Source: Alligator mississippiensis
Taxonomy: Eukaryota > Chordata > Crocodylia > Alligatoridae
Direction: 5' to 3'
DNA: 64,000 nt
Assembly: GCF_030867095.1 (NCBI RefSeq)
Contig: NC_081828.1
Location: forward strand, 7,827,501 to 7,891,500
The translations under genes were made by a program, and so were the position numbers. This document shows, one piece after another, positions 12,111-22,610 of the stretch; the first letter of the stretch is position 1; every line of letters begins with the position of its first letter. The notes below the pieces were generated by a model. The model saw only the letters and a list, made by a program, of their open reading frames with translations. It had not been told where the DNA came from and ran no database searches.

Positions 12111-13420
12111 CCAGAGTTGCAAATTCACCCTTGCCAAATTTCATCCTAGTTATTAAATGGCAGGCCTGAGAAAGAAGTCGAAGAAAGCTGGCTCCAAGCA
12201 CAAGGAAAGCATCCCCAAAGCAAACCAGAGAGGACCGTGGCACGTGGGTGCTTAGGCATCGACCGAGTCAGGCCTGTTGCTACCCACCCAGAAGAATGCG
12301 AGCGTCTCCCTCACTTAACTTGCTTTTCCAGGTACCATAAATCTCCAGGCAGCATTGACTGGGGATTAGGGCTGGTGTTTGCAAAATCTTCCTGCAGTAA
12401 TATAACAGTATCCTGATAAGTTCTTAACGTCACAGCCATTCCCATCCCGGGGAGTATATTTTATATCAACTTCCTGCTCAGCACTTAGAGCAGAAGCAGT
12501 CTTTAAAAGCAACGGAAAAACACGAGTAGATCGAGTGAGGTTTTTATAGGACAATTAGCATTAGCTAAGCATTTAAACAAACAGAGAAAAAGCAGAGATT
12601 TCCAAAATGCAAATAAAATTAAGATATAGTTCAAAACTGGGATCTTGGCTTTCTCTAGTTCACAACTGCCACGAGGGCCAAGTCAGCTTGATGGGACAAT
12701 GTGAACGGTGCTCCTCGCTTTGATGAGCATAACACACAAGCTGTGATGATCACATAACTTTTTCTTTTCTTTTTTTTTTTTTTTTGTAATGATAAATGAA
12801 CTCGGTTATTTTCTTTCTTCTGATAATTTTGAAAGGAAAGACTGTACGATGGCAGGGAGTAATTGAATTGTAAAGACAGAGGCACAGATGGATAACAACT
12901 CTCTCTGTCATTTGTTCCTGAAACTTCCTAAATGAAATTCACATCAAAATGTGAAAATCCGTAAAGCATCATTAATTTCAAGGGATCAGAGTAAGATTTT
13001 AAACAGGAACTATGAAATAGTTTCTGTGTGTACCCTTCTGATGTCTTTCCTATTTCATCTAATTAACAATAAAACAGATGTCCCGTGACACAATCAGCTT
13101 TTTCATCCAGTAACATTCTGACAGTCTAAAAATGCCAATCCCGTCACATATGTAAGTTAAATGTCAGTGGAGACAGTTGATGCAATTTAGAGATAAAAGC
13201 AAAACGAATATTCACATTGTCTAAATAATTACAGGGGTACACAGGTCCCACTGCCTGCCATCCAGGGCTGCAGGTCTGTAGATACAGGGCTTCTTGGTCC
13301 ATTTTGGTTGTCTGCCTGAGAACCAATGAAATCAGTGCTTTTTCAAATGCCACCACTGCCCGAGGTGGAAAGAGTGATCGTAAGCAGACGCTGAGCTGGT
13401 GTTAAGACAGGTATCATGAA
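12111..13420. other. Non-coding DNA with poly(T) tract
   Basis: No gene recognised. A long poly(T) tract lies at 12770-12785. Sequence on both sides of it looks single-copy. Confidence 0.4.
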
Positions 13421-13424
13421 AGAG

Positions 13425-13615
13425 GTTGCTCTGGGTGAAGCTTCAGACTCAGATCCTAAAACTGAATCTGGGAATTTGGCCACAGGCTTGCTGTGTTAGC
13501 CTGGGCAAGTTGCTCCCTGTGGTGGTACTTTCCCAGCTGCAGTATAGAGCTAAGTACCCCTTCTCCAGCTCTCGTCCACTGAGATTTGAAGCTCTTTAAG
13601 GCAGGGACTGTTTCC
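13425..13615 (+). repeat. MIR/L2-like SINE fragment
   Basis: GCTGTGTTAGCCTGGGCAAG corresponds to the MIR core. Further on GAAGCTCTTTAAGGCAGGG resembles the shared L2/MIR tail (gagctccttgagggcagggact). Confidence 0.6.
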
Positions 13616-13869
13616 AAGTCTCGGTTTGCACAGCGGGGGGGTCTGGGCGGTAGAAACCTCTAAGTGCTGCTGTAATACAAACCACTTTGTATTCAAGTGT
13701 CCTGAGAACAATTGCACCTCGCGTTGTTTCCCTGCTGCACCTAAGGACACATCGACACAAGGACACTTGGGAATGGTAAGACCAAATCATGAAAAGCGTA
13801 AAGTTAATGCACATATGTCAACGTTCACTCGGCTCCTGCGTGACTGCTCTCATTCAGAGGTACAGTGGC

Positions 13870-14180
13870 CTGCGCCTCCTATTCTTCTTGAAACCATTCC
13901 CTTAAAAATCAGGTTCAGTTCAGAAGATGAAACAGCAACGCAGCAAACAATAGGATTGTTGCCTTTATCTGACTGCATAAAAGCACAAATGCTCATGGCA
14001 CTTGGATGCACTTGCAGTAAATGGCTCCCTTTCAGCATTTAACTAATCACAAAAGCCTTATTGCCACAAATACTCCAGTGCCATGAACATTCGCTGTTAA
14101 TTATTCATCAACAGTTTATCTCTACAGCTAATTTACCACCTGCACGTTTCTGCAGCCAGGCACCATTTCTTATTTATTTT
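13870..14180. promoter_or_regulatory. Candidate conserved non-coding element
   Basis: Repeat-free, moderately AT-rich stretch with AACAATAGGATTGTTGCC (two facing SOX/DMRT-type half sites), CTGTTAATTATTCATCAACAG (a near palindrome around TTAATTATT) and further TAAT motifs. Open frames here are short and run on both strands. The enhancer role is inferred. Confidence 0.3.
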
Positions 14181-14428
14181 TGGCCTGGCCTGGTGGTCCG
14201 TGGTAGATCATTTGTAGGCTGGCAGCATTAGCGTGTAGTCCTCAGGGGATGAAAGGCTGTCTCGCTGCTGACCAGCCCCGGGTACCCAACTAGTAAAAGC
14301 ACTGGGAGGTCCAGGAGGCAGTCAAGCCCTCTTCATGTGGATCTGCCCCTCTCTTTTCCTTTCTAAATGTGTTTCTAGCCTGAAATGTCACCCTGTAAAA
14401 AAATGGCAGTTCTTCACAAGGTAGATTT

Positions 14429-14746
14429 GCACCTTATAGACTAACTAAATCAGAGATGCATAGCCTAACCTTCCGTAATGGCATCTGATGATGGCCTGGG
14501 CCCACAAAACCTTATTCTATGTATCTCTGATTTAGTTAAGTCTATAACAGCAGTTCCCAATGCAGTGCCCGTGGGCACCATGGCATCCCCCCAAGGTTTA
14601 TTCAAATGCCCGCACACATTTTCACGGTGAGTAAAAATCATTATTCCAACAAAAATGCTGTCATATTGGCACCCGCTGCTTTTTCTTTTAAATTTGACTG
14701 TGTCCTTGGGCACATAAATGATGGGAACCCCTGGTCTATAAGGTTC
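14429..14746. repeat. Family B fold-back repeat, split by a hAT element
   Basis: The left end ACCTTATAGACTAACTAAAT, then CAGAGATGCATAG, is inverted at CTATGTATCTCTGATTTAG, then TTAAGTCTATAA. The final bases (AAGGTTC) come after the nested element at 14548-14733. Related copies are at 34926-35100 and 37005-37108. It is a DNA-element-type repeat by structure. Confidence 0.75.
14548..14733. mobile_element. Small non-autonomous hAT element, 186 bp
   Basis: Terminal inverted repeats are CAGCAGTTCCCAATG and, read from the other end, CAGGGGTTCCCATCA. An identical 8-bp duplication GTCTATAA flanks it at 14540-14547 and 14734-14741. The 8-bp duplication and CAG...CTG ends are diagnostic of the hAT superfamily. 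It carries no transposase. It has inserted into the end of the family B repeat. Confidence 0.88.
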
Positions 14747-15330
14747 TTCACTCAGCCAGTCTACTCTCTACCGAGAAACTTGGCTGGCCAAAATCAGATT
14801 TTACCTCTATATGGTCCCACTTCTGTGGCGGCAGCAGCTTTTCTACCCCCCTCCCCAAGTTGGTGCCCGGGGCAGCTGCCTCCGTCACCATGCCCTCACT
14901 TAATGAGGCTTTTGGATGTAAAGGAGACGGAGCTGCACTCTCTCTCATTAATGTCATTCTCTTCATCACCAGTAGCATTAATAAGTGGTCTCTAAATGCA
15001 GAGCCTTTATTGTTGCTGCTGATGTACAAGACAGAAAGAGCCCGGCTGGACTTCCACATCCCAGGTCGAGTATGCAGGATGGCACTTCGACATAACTACC
15101 ATGGGATCACCCAGGTCCATTCACACTCTTCTGGCTCAAGACAGACAGCAGAAGGGTAAGCGCAGACCCATGGCATCGTTCCTATTGAAAAGTTCCTCTG
15201 ATCCCTTGACATGAATGACACTTTGCAGATTTTCGGTTCTTACTAATAAAAGACGTCTCCCATGACGCCTTAACGCACTTTCTTTGAAACCTGAACACAC
15301 TTCACTTCACCCTGAATTGCCTTCTGGTGT
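14747..15330. other. Non-coding DNA, nothing recognised
   Basis: No supportable feature. Confidence 0.35.
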
Positions 15331-15726
15331 ATTATATACCTTACATTTTCAATAGCAACTAGGGGTTTTAGGTTGAGATACCTCACAGAGGCACGATTGT
15401 CCAAGGACAGGTACTTCATACCCTTAGGCTCCTTTCAGGTTGGACATCTACAAATGGTTGCTGCCAAAGTCAGGTCACTTTTGAAAATGTAGAGGCATGT
15501 GTTTGAACTGCGGTGTCTTTTTGATGTAGATGACAGAGACTGTGATGCTGCGTACAGCATCAAAGCGAACTGACTTGACTCGAGCAACAATAGTTCGTTC
15601 TTTGTCGTCTTGCCCCGGCCCTTTCAAGGAGGGCATGTACATGTAGTCCAGAGATCTGCCATCTCTTCGTGCAGTGTATGGCTCTCTTAGAGAATAGCTT
15701 TGGAGAAGGTAATCATGCTCATAATC
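15331..15726 (-). pseudogene. Unrecognised protein-like stretch, possible gene remnant
   Basis: On the minus strand, 15726-15478 stays open for 83 codons before a TGA at 15477-15475. The product looks like real protein: it includes LQSYSLREPYTARRDGRSLD and, further on, DDKERTIVARVKSVRFDAV. A second short stretch downstream starts MKYLSLDNRASVRYLNLKP. I do not recognise the family, no start with a good context or splice signal is apparent, and there is no neighbour that suggests a role. It could be a processed pseudogene, a lone exon, or chance. Confidence 0.3.
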
Positions 15727-17495
15727 CTACATCTTCCTCAACACACAGGACTGGCAGAATCCGACTGACAGGTCCTCTGAGAGCACAATTCAATTAAGTG
15801 TAATTTTGATTCTCATGAAGTGACTCCTCTTTCGAAGGGACGCCGAAATCAGTATTGGAACAGGAAGCAAACATATTAAATGATGTAATCTGCAGCTGCT
15901 CATCAAAGGTAAATGCCACTCGTCACAATGATGCCACCGTTGCTTTCTGCAGACTAGTAAGCTGATTTTTTCAGTTGTATGGTTACTGCGGGTCACGGTC
16001 TAATATCTGACAAGTTATAGGAGACCAAAGGTCAGATTTTCTAAGGTAGGTGGGTTCCTAAAAATGCAGATGGGTGGGAGGGGTCATAACCATCAATGAA
16101 ATCAGTGTGAATAACTTCGGCTACCATGCAGCGAATCCGCGCTCGGAGTCGGTAACACGTCGACCTCTGGGTACTGCAGGACAGACCAGGCCTTTCAGTC
16201 TGTGACAGAGGGATAGGATACGATCGAGCTAGGATAGAAGAGCCATGTTCTGTCATGCAACTGGCAGGAAACGTGGTCCAACGCACCAAGACCCAGGCAA
16301 AGGGGACAAAGACCCACTTTGCACTCTCTTGATGCAGAGTGTAGTAGAGACCTAGACAGTCCCCACATAATACCGACTGCCCTGGGAGCTGCTCCAAGAA
16401 ATGGCAGCCTAAACCCAAAATGGGACTTGCTTGGTCTTTGCTGGACATCCTGGTATAGTGCTGTAGCAGTAGCACAGGAGGCTCGCAGTAGGGTGGAGGG
16501 CACGATCCCTCCCTGAAGGTTTCACTTAAGCTACTATGGACAGTTTGCTTCATTGCTGTCTTCTGCTGAGCCTCTTTCACAGTAGGGGGAGTTTGCTTTT
16601 TGAGATTTTCTGCCCATCACCGATCTGTGAAAAACTGAAGTTCTCAGGTTATGTTTCTTATATCACACTACATTTTCTTGGGTCTTCCCCTCTTTTTCCT
16701 GCCCCTGACTGCCATAACCTGAACAGCCTTTCACACCTAGTCTTCAGGTCTTATGGCCACATGTCCAAATGGCTTGGGTCTACTCTGACTTTGTTTTTCC
16801 TCTCTGATGTCCCCGTTGCCCGTTGCGGCACCTCTTCATTTCCTACACAGTTCGCCCTGCCTCCACAAATCTACCTTAGCTTCCTAATCTCCATCACCCT
16901 CATCCTGGACAACTACTGTTTCCTCATTGCCCCAAACCATGATGCTTACAATAGCACTGGCTTCCTGTTTGGTGGATTTTTCCCCCTCAAGACAAATGGC
17001 AAACCACTCCTCTCATTTCCCTCTGTTTTGTCCAAGCCTTTCTTTTATTCTGCTCCTAACTTTCTCATCCCTCCATTTTCTTGCACAATGGACTCCAGAT
17101 GCTTGCTGAATAACCTACATGTGAAACCGTCTTAGAGATGGAAACTAGGAGCACTTAGATGACAAGAAGCAATTTGTTTCCAATCTACACACTTTAGTCC
17201 TGATCCTCCCCACAGTCTAAGTTTAATGGGCATTTTAGTAGCCGTTACTGCAACCACTGTGCCAGCACACAGAGGCTGCCAAGCAAGTCTCTTCAAGTGT
17301 GACCTGCATGCTTTTTATATGACAACATTTATTTATTTGCAGTCCAAAGGAAAAGCCAGCTGCAGTAGGAAGGCAGAAGGGATCTGCTGAAATCATCTGT
17401 GTTTCTGCACTGTGCAGAGCTAGTGCAGCTCAGAGGAGAAAAGCAATGGGCTGGTTGCTGAACAGGTGCCGTAACGGGAACGTTGAGATGGAGAC
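15727..17495. other. Non-coding DNA, nothing firm
   Basis: The longest open frame, 199 codons at 16536-17135 on the plus strand, is rich in S, F, L and P as expected of pyrimidine-rich chance frames. It has no domain I recognise and no sign of introns or a promoter, so it is not called as a gene. Confidence 0.4.
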
Positions 17496-17499
17496 AGAT

Positions 17500-17650
17500 T
17501 TAGGGAGCAAGAGGCTGCAATTCAGTTCCCAGCTCGTACTCCCTGGACAGCCTCCTTGTGCACTTGGTCCCTCCGTGGCTCAGTATAGAATATGGATAAT
17601 GTTTCTTTTCTCCATCCCTCTGCCTCATCTATTAGCAGTATAAATTACCA
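17500..17650 (+). repeat. MIR-like SINE fragment
   Basis: CAATTCAGTTCCCAGCTC, then TGCACTTGGTCCCTCCGTGG and CTCAGTATAGAATATGG follow the order of the MIR core (gattcaaatcccagctc, ccttgggcaagtc, cctcagtttcc) with heavy divergence. Confidence 0.5.
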
Positions 17651-18820
17651 AGACATCTCTTCCTCCATTTGGACAGAGTCCAGCACAGAGGGATCTCAGC
17701 CTTCGTGGTGCCTGTAAGTCCCGCTAGACTAGAAATACCAAGAACAGTCCTGTCCCCATTCAGACTCACTGAAGTCCTAGCTAAACTTCCCCAGGAATAG
17801 GATTCAACCTAAAGAAACTAGTTGCATTTTAAGAATGAACTTACCTTGCAGCTACTGACAATAATTCAAGAGAGCCTAAATAAATCCTCCCTATCATTTT
17901 GCCCCTCTAATGAGACTGAACTAAACTAAGTTTGAACTTAAAAATCTTTAGTTGTAAATTACATGTGCCTTCAAATTGGGGGTAGGAGGGTGATGGCTAA
18001 AGTGGAAACACTGATCGAGTTGCTCACGCCCTGCAAGTGCCATGTAGACACAAATACGTACTCCACAAGTCAGCACCCACTCCAGCTCGCCAACCTGGTG
18101 GCTTTGAATGACCTCTGCAGTCACAGCTATCAGTGAATCACTCATATAAAGACAACCAGTTTTGCTCTTGGAAGAGCTCTCTGAGCATATTTTTGAATGC
18201 AGAAGCACACCCTATAACCTATAAATACACCCTATACAGTCACTGATGTTGGCAGGGGAGCTCCTAGGACAGTTGTCTGGGACCTTGCACCGATGGGTGA
18301 TCAAGCTTAGCATAAAAAGTCTGTGAGAAAAGAGAAGATGGAGCTAGGCCCAAATAATGTGCCTCTCTCCCAATAAAGCAGGACTTGACAGTCTAACAGA
18401 AACTAGCCGTCTCTTTTTCTAGCATTGGTCAAGGCAGGTGATCCTTGTTTTAATACAGTCTCTGCTGCTCTCTAGTGGGCTTTCTAAAAGACAATGTAAC
18501 CGAGCAAAATAGTTTTGTTTCAGACCATGGGTAGTTAGTTACTTTAGTCAGCATTTTATTGCCATTTCAGCCTGAATTAGAAAATCAAAATTAACATTTT
18601 TCTGGATTTTGCTTGCTTGCAAGTACTGTTCTTAAAAACAATAAACCTTTATTTCCAAGCATGGTGTCTTCTGATACATCTTATGCTGCTTACAATCAGT
18701 CCAAAACCATGTTAGAACATGTTTAGTAGGCTGGGGATCTCTTTGGAGCAGGGACACTGTCCACCTATCCATTTGTACCATGCACACCACAATTAGTGCT
18801 GATCCAAGTCTTTGGATGCT
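17651..18820. other. Non-coding DNA, nothing recognised
   Basis: No exon or clear repeat seen. Confidence 0.4.
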
Positions 18821-18824
18821 ACTG

Positions 18825-18975
18825 AAATATCGTATCATAAAGAAGCAGGACTGGAAGGGACCTCAGGAGGTCATTCAGCCCAGCCCCTGCCCAAGGCAGG
18901 ACCATCCCTGACCACTGTAGACAATGTTTTGTCTAACCTGCTATTAAAAGTCTCCAGACTAGAAAGAGTCCATTT
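18825..18975 (-). repeat. CR1 LINE 3' end, fragment
   Basis: Read on the plus strand, ACTGGAAGGGACCTCAGGAG, then TCATTCAGCCCAGCCCCTGC and AAGGCAGGACCATCCCTGAC, is the antisense of the CR1 3' untranslated end, with the terminal repeat-like bases (ATCGTATCATA) at 18826-18838. Only the 3' end is present. Confidence 0.75.
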
Positions 18976-19341
18976 TAGCACTTACAGGAGACACAAGGGA
19001 ACTGATGCAAGAGAAACAAATGGAGTTGCACCTAATTTTGTGAAAGCTGAATTTGGTTGTTACATTTTTATTTGCACGGAGGCAATTTGGGGAAGTCTCA
19101 GCCTTGGGCTATTCCAAAGAAGATGATTACACCCTTGCTTCTATGCTCAGAAAGCCAAACCCAGCTGCATTGCACACTCCCATCACTCTCTTTACAAGAC
19201 TAGAGAAGGAAACGTGATGATGCAGAGATGCAAGGTTCATACCCAGATCTTGACCTCCACCACCCCGAAGGTGAAGGTAGAAGATCTGGACAACTGCGAG
19301 TGACTGACAGAAGCAGACATCAGTATCTTTATCTAAGGCAG

Positions 19342-19520
19342 TGGTCCTCAGCCTTCACTGGTCCATGGGCAACACTAACGAGCAAGCAATGTGCAATGGA
19401 CAACACCATCCGTTGCACTCTGTCGGCCTCAATTGTAACTTTAATTTCCTGTCCCTGCCAGAAACCTCAAACAATCCTATATAAACAAGCTGCCCAAGAG
19501 CCGTAGGCCAGGGACTGTTG
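19342..19520. repeat. Possible hAT-like remnant
   Basis: CAGTGGTCCTCAGCCTTCA at the start resembles a hAT terminal repeat, but no matching inverted end or target duplication was found. Low confidence. Confidence 0.3.
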
Positions 19521-19896
19521 GTCTGAGATAATTCAGACGGTCTAAGCTAGACAGCTTGCTCCGAGTCCATTTCTAGAGTACGATAAACAGACAATGGTAA
19601 AACAGTTTGCTCCAACCTCACTCCATTGCCTAGGCCTCTCGCGGTCTCCCTCAGCCACCGTCTGCCTACAGAAGTCTTATTTAACTCTGTGCAGCCCCTT
19701 GAGAGCCCACTCACAGCAACACTGCCAAGCAACATAAGCTAGTAACCAATTTTATTTTTAGCCCCAATGCAAGCCTTAATGATTGCACGGGATTAAATAG
19801 TGCCGCCCCATGCTGGAGAACAACTCTGTAAGCTATGGAAGTGGCACTGGCTGTTGCATCTCATTGAAGCCAGGACAAAGTCTATCAACTGACAAG

Positions 19897-20092
19897 TGGG
19901 GCGGGAGGGGGAAATGCTTTAACACTAGCCCCGCACGCTCACACATGGGGCGGGAGGGGGAAATGCTTTAACGCTAGCCCCGCACGCTCACACATGGGGC
20001 GGGAGGGGGAAATGCTTTAACGCTAGCCCCGCACGCTCACACATGGGGCGGGAGGGGGAAATGTTTTAACGCTAGCCCCGCACGCTCACTCG
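19897..20092. repeat. Minisatellite, 49-bp unit, four copies
   Basis: The motif GGGGCGGGAGGGGGAAATG recurs with the CGGG at 19902, 19951, 20000 and 20049, an exact 49-bp period. Each unit continues with a TTTAACGCTAGCCCCGCACG segment. The copies differ by only one or two bases, so the array is young or homogenised. It contains repeated G-runs and CpG sites. Confidence 0.95.
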
Positions 20093-20099
20093 TCTATGA

Positions 20100-21529
20100 T
20101 TGATAAGTGAAATCCAGCTGGATTTTGTGCTCCTGGCCCTTTCCAATGCTACAGAAGGGGACTCAACAGATTGTCACTAAATTAACTGAACAGCCCAGTG
20201 TTTTGAGTGAGTTTACTGATCTCTACAGTTTTACCTTGGGCTATGCAGGCATACCCACTGACCACCCTAAATTAGGGCCTCCGTTATGTTTGTTGCTGCC
20301 CCGATGAAGGCTCCTGGGGTCACACAGACATAACTCAGAGCAAAATTCGGAAGCAGTAGAGTTGCCTTATCAACAGCATTGATGATTATTGCTGTCAGTG
20401 GCAGCAAGGTATGAAACTACCCAAGGACTCTTACTAGTAAGAGTTTGCAGACAGGGTGGGCACAAAGATCCCTTCGTAGCTGCCCCTTCAGAAAACTCAG
20501 TTTGAACATCTGCCCATCCCAAGGCTTGAATTTCTAATCCACCATGGGCATTTCTTCAGGCTTCTTGTTCTTGCAGAAAAACAATCCAAGAAAAATACTT
20601 CCCCAGGCCTTACCACCACTATTACCATCTCCTTTTCTCTCAGCCCAAGCCAAGTACTCCAACCCAACTTCTTCTAAGGGCTTACAGTGCTTCTTTACCT
20701 AACCCTCCTTGTATCTCAAGCTATCTGCCACTGATCAACCACCTCTGAAAGGAAAGTGCTTTGCAAGCATACCTGCCAGCAGTTACCTGCTTCAAGATGC
20801 AGTGATGAGAGCTAAATGAGTCTTGTTTATCCCTCATGTCAAATAACCATGGAAGGGCCTTTTTGCTCTGTGGAACAAGAGCCATCAAGATACATTGGAT
20901 CAAAAAAAGTTTAAAAAGAAAAAAATCCAGAAGGACCTAGAAACTAACTTACGCAATAAGCTCCTCTCCACCGTGTGCTCCATGCCTGGTTGCAACAACT
21001 TTTCCCTCTTAAATGCAAACATAAATTAAACACAGCTCAAGAAATCCAATAAGATTATAATCTGGATTGGACATAACCCCATTAACACCATCCAAATCCA
21101 AGGTTAAGCCTTCACACTGAAGCCGCTGCAGTTATCCCAGGCCAGCTCCTTCCTACCTCACTAATATAGACAGATCCAGGATTTTAAGAGAAGGGGGCGA
21201 GGGAGCAACAGTCAGTAGTGAAGGGGCAGCTGCAACCCCTGCTCCCAGCTCCCCCTTCACCAGGGCAGGCACACCACACTGTGGGTGCGACTGTGTGTGC
21301 AATGAGTGTGGAACAATAAACTCTGGCACTTAATGTACCGGAGGTCATTGCTCCTGGGCACACTGTTTGCCTATGCACTTGGGACCACAGCACGTTGAGT
21401 CAGGTCAGAGCAGCCCCAGCTGGCAGTGGGTTTGGGGGGTCAGCCTGCCCCCAGGGCTGCTCTGACCTGGCTCAATGCGCTGCGGAGGGGCTGGCGGGTC
21501 ATGAAGGTGCTCCAGTGTGGGGCTAGCCA
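20100..21529. other. Non-coding DNA, nothing recognised
   Basis: No gene found. GC content rises towards the end. Confidence 0.4.
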
Positions 21530-21740
21530 GCAGGCAGAGTAAAAAAGCAAGCATTGTACAAATACGGATTGTAAAAATGTTTTCACTCCACAGCAGGGAA
21601 TTACTAGTATGTGTAAGTACTGCCCTGCTGCAGGTTTTATTCGTTTCCTGCGACCTAATAGGGGTGCACTTGTAGATGCCAAGAGGTTTACTGCAGAACT
21701 AATTAGGCAACTCCACAGTAAACACCTTGTGTAGATGGGC
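21530..21740. repeat. DNA-element-like fragments
   Basis: AGCAAGCATTGTACAAATAC near 21546 is similar to AGTAAGCATTGTAAAAATAG near 25235, so the two belong to one repeat family. GTGCACTTGTAGATGCC near 21663 with the inverted-looking CTTGTGTAGATGGGCGC near 21726 resembles the ends of the MITE at 59516-59763. Confidence 0.4.
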
Positions 21741-22186
21741 GCTGCAGGAGCAGCAGCCGGGAACTTGAGGTTTTTAATTAGCCCCGCGATTTGGTAGGAA
21801 CCCCTGCCATCACCACCCTTTCTTTTGGCAGCCTGCCTTCCCCTCCACTCCCAGGGGCACATCCTCCGCCCTCCCGTTCCCCACCTGCCTGCCCTCTACT
21901 TGCACCTCCAGGCACAGGGAAGCCCACCTACCCCTGCTGCTGTCCCGTACCAAGCAGGGATGCTGGGGGAGCTGGACTCAGCTGGAGGCAGTGGCTGTGG
22001 CAGGTGGGTCCCCCCTCCCGAAGACTGCTGCCGCACTGGCAGGGAGCGGGGCGCCGTGCCCTCTGTCACTGCGGCTCTCCCCAGCTGAGCCCAGCACATC
22101 CATGCAGCCTGGCCAGAAGAGAGCAGGAGCAGCTCTGGAGCGCCCACCACCCCCAAACCAGCCAGGGACAGTGGCAGCAGTGAACT
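21741..22186. other. GC-rich non-coding stretch
   Basis: GC-rich, pyrimidine-biased DNA with open frames in several frames at once. No domain or exon signal. Confidence 0.4.
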
Positions 22187-22222
22187 GGGGAGGGGAGGGG
22201 AGGGGAGGGGAGGGGAGGGGAG
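22187..22222. repeat. (GGGGA)n simple repeat
   Basis: Seven consecutive GGGGA units followed by a degenerate one. Runs of four G at 5-base spacing fit the sequence requirement for a G-quadruplex. Confidence 0.95.
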
Positions 22223-22439
22223 AGGAACGGACGTGCCGCTGAGCACAGAGAGGAAGGGGAATTTTACCTGCTTCGGGGACCTCAAGCTCCTGGCTGCTGC
22301 TCCCATGGCGTGGACCAAAAGGAAGGGCCGTTCAGCATGCACCCCTCCAGCTCCACCTCTCCTTACTAATCCCAACATCTCTTCAGAGCAGAGGACATCC
22401 AAAACTTGCCCCTTCTGAAGAGGTTGCCACGTCCCATCC

Positions 22440-22610
22440 CTCCAATGTATAATTCAGTCCCTAAAGTTCACGAAGCACTTGAGCCTGCAGCCAATCCTCC
22501 TGGACAACGATCACACAGCATTTGCCTAGAGTTGCACACAGGGCCCCACTGTACTACATGCTGTACAAACACGGAGAAAGAGATGGTCCCTTCCCAGGAG
22601 TCATTGAAAC
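22440..22610 (+). repeat. Ancient L2/MIR-tail-like fragment
   Basis: GGGCCCCACTGTACTACATG, then CTGTACAAACACGGAGAAAG and AGATGGTCCCTTCCCAGGAG resemble the reptile form of the L2 or related LINE 3' region (tgctgtacaaacacagaacaaagacagtccctgcc). Diverged. Confidence 0.45.

Noticed and set aside
16041-16580. 179-codon open frame on the minus strand
   Set aside because: No recognisable domain, overlapped by other open frames on both strands; taken as chance.
16536-17135. 199-codon open frame on the plus strand
   Set aside because: Rich in S, F, L and P as expected of pyrimidine-rich sequence; no family match, start context or splice signals.
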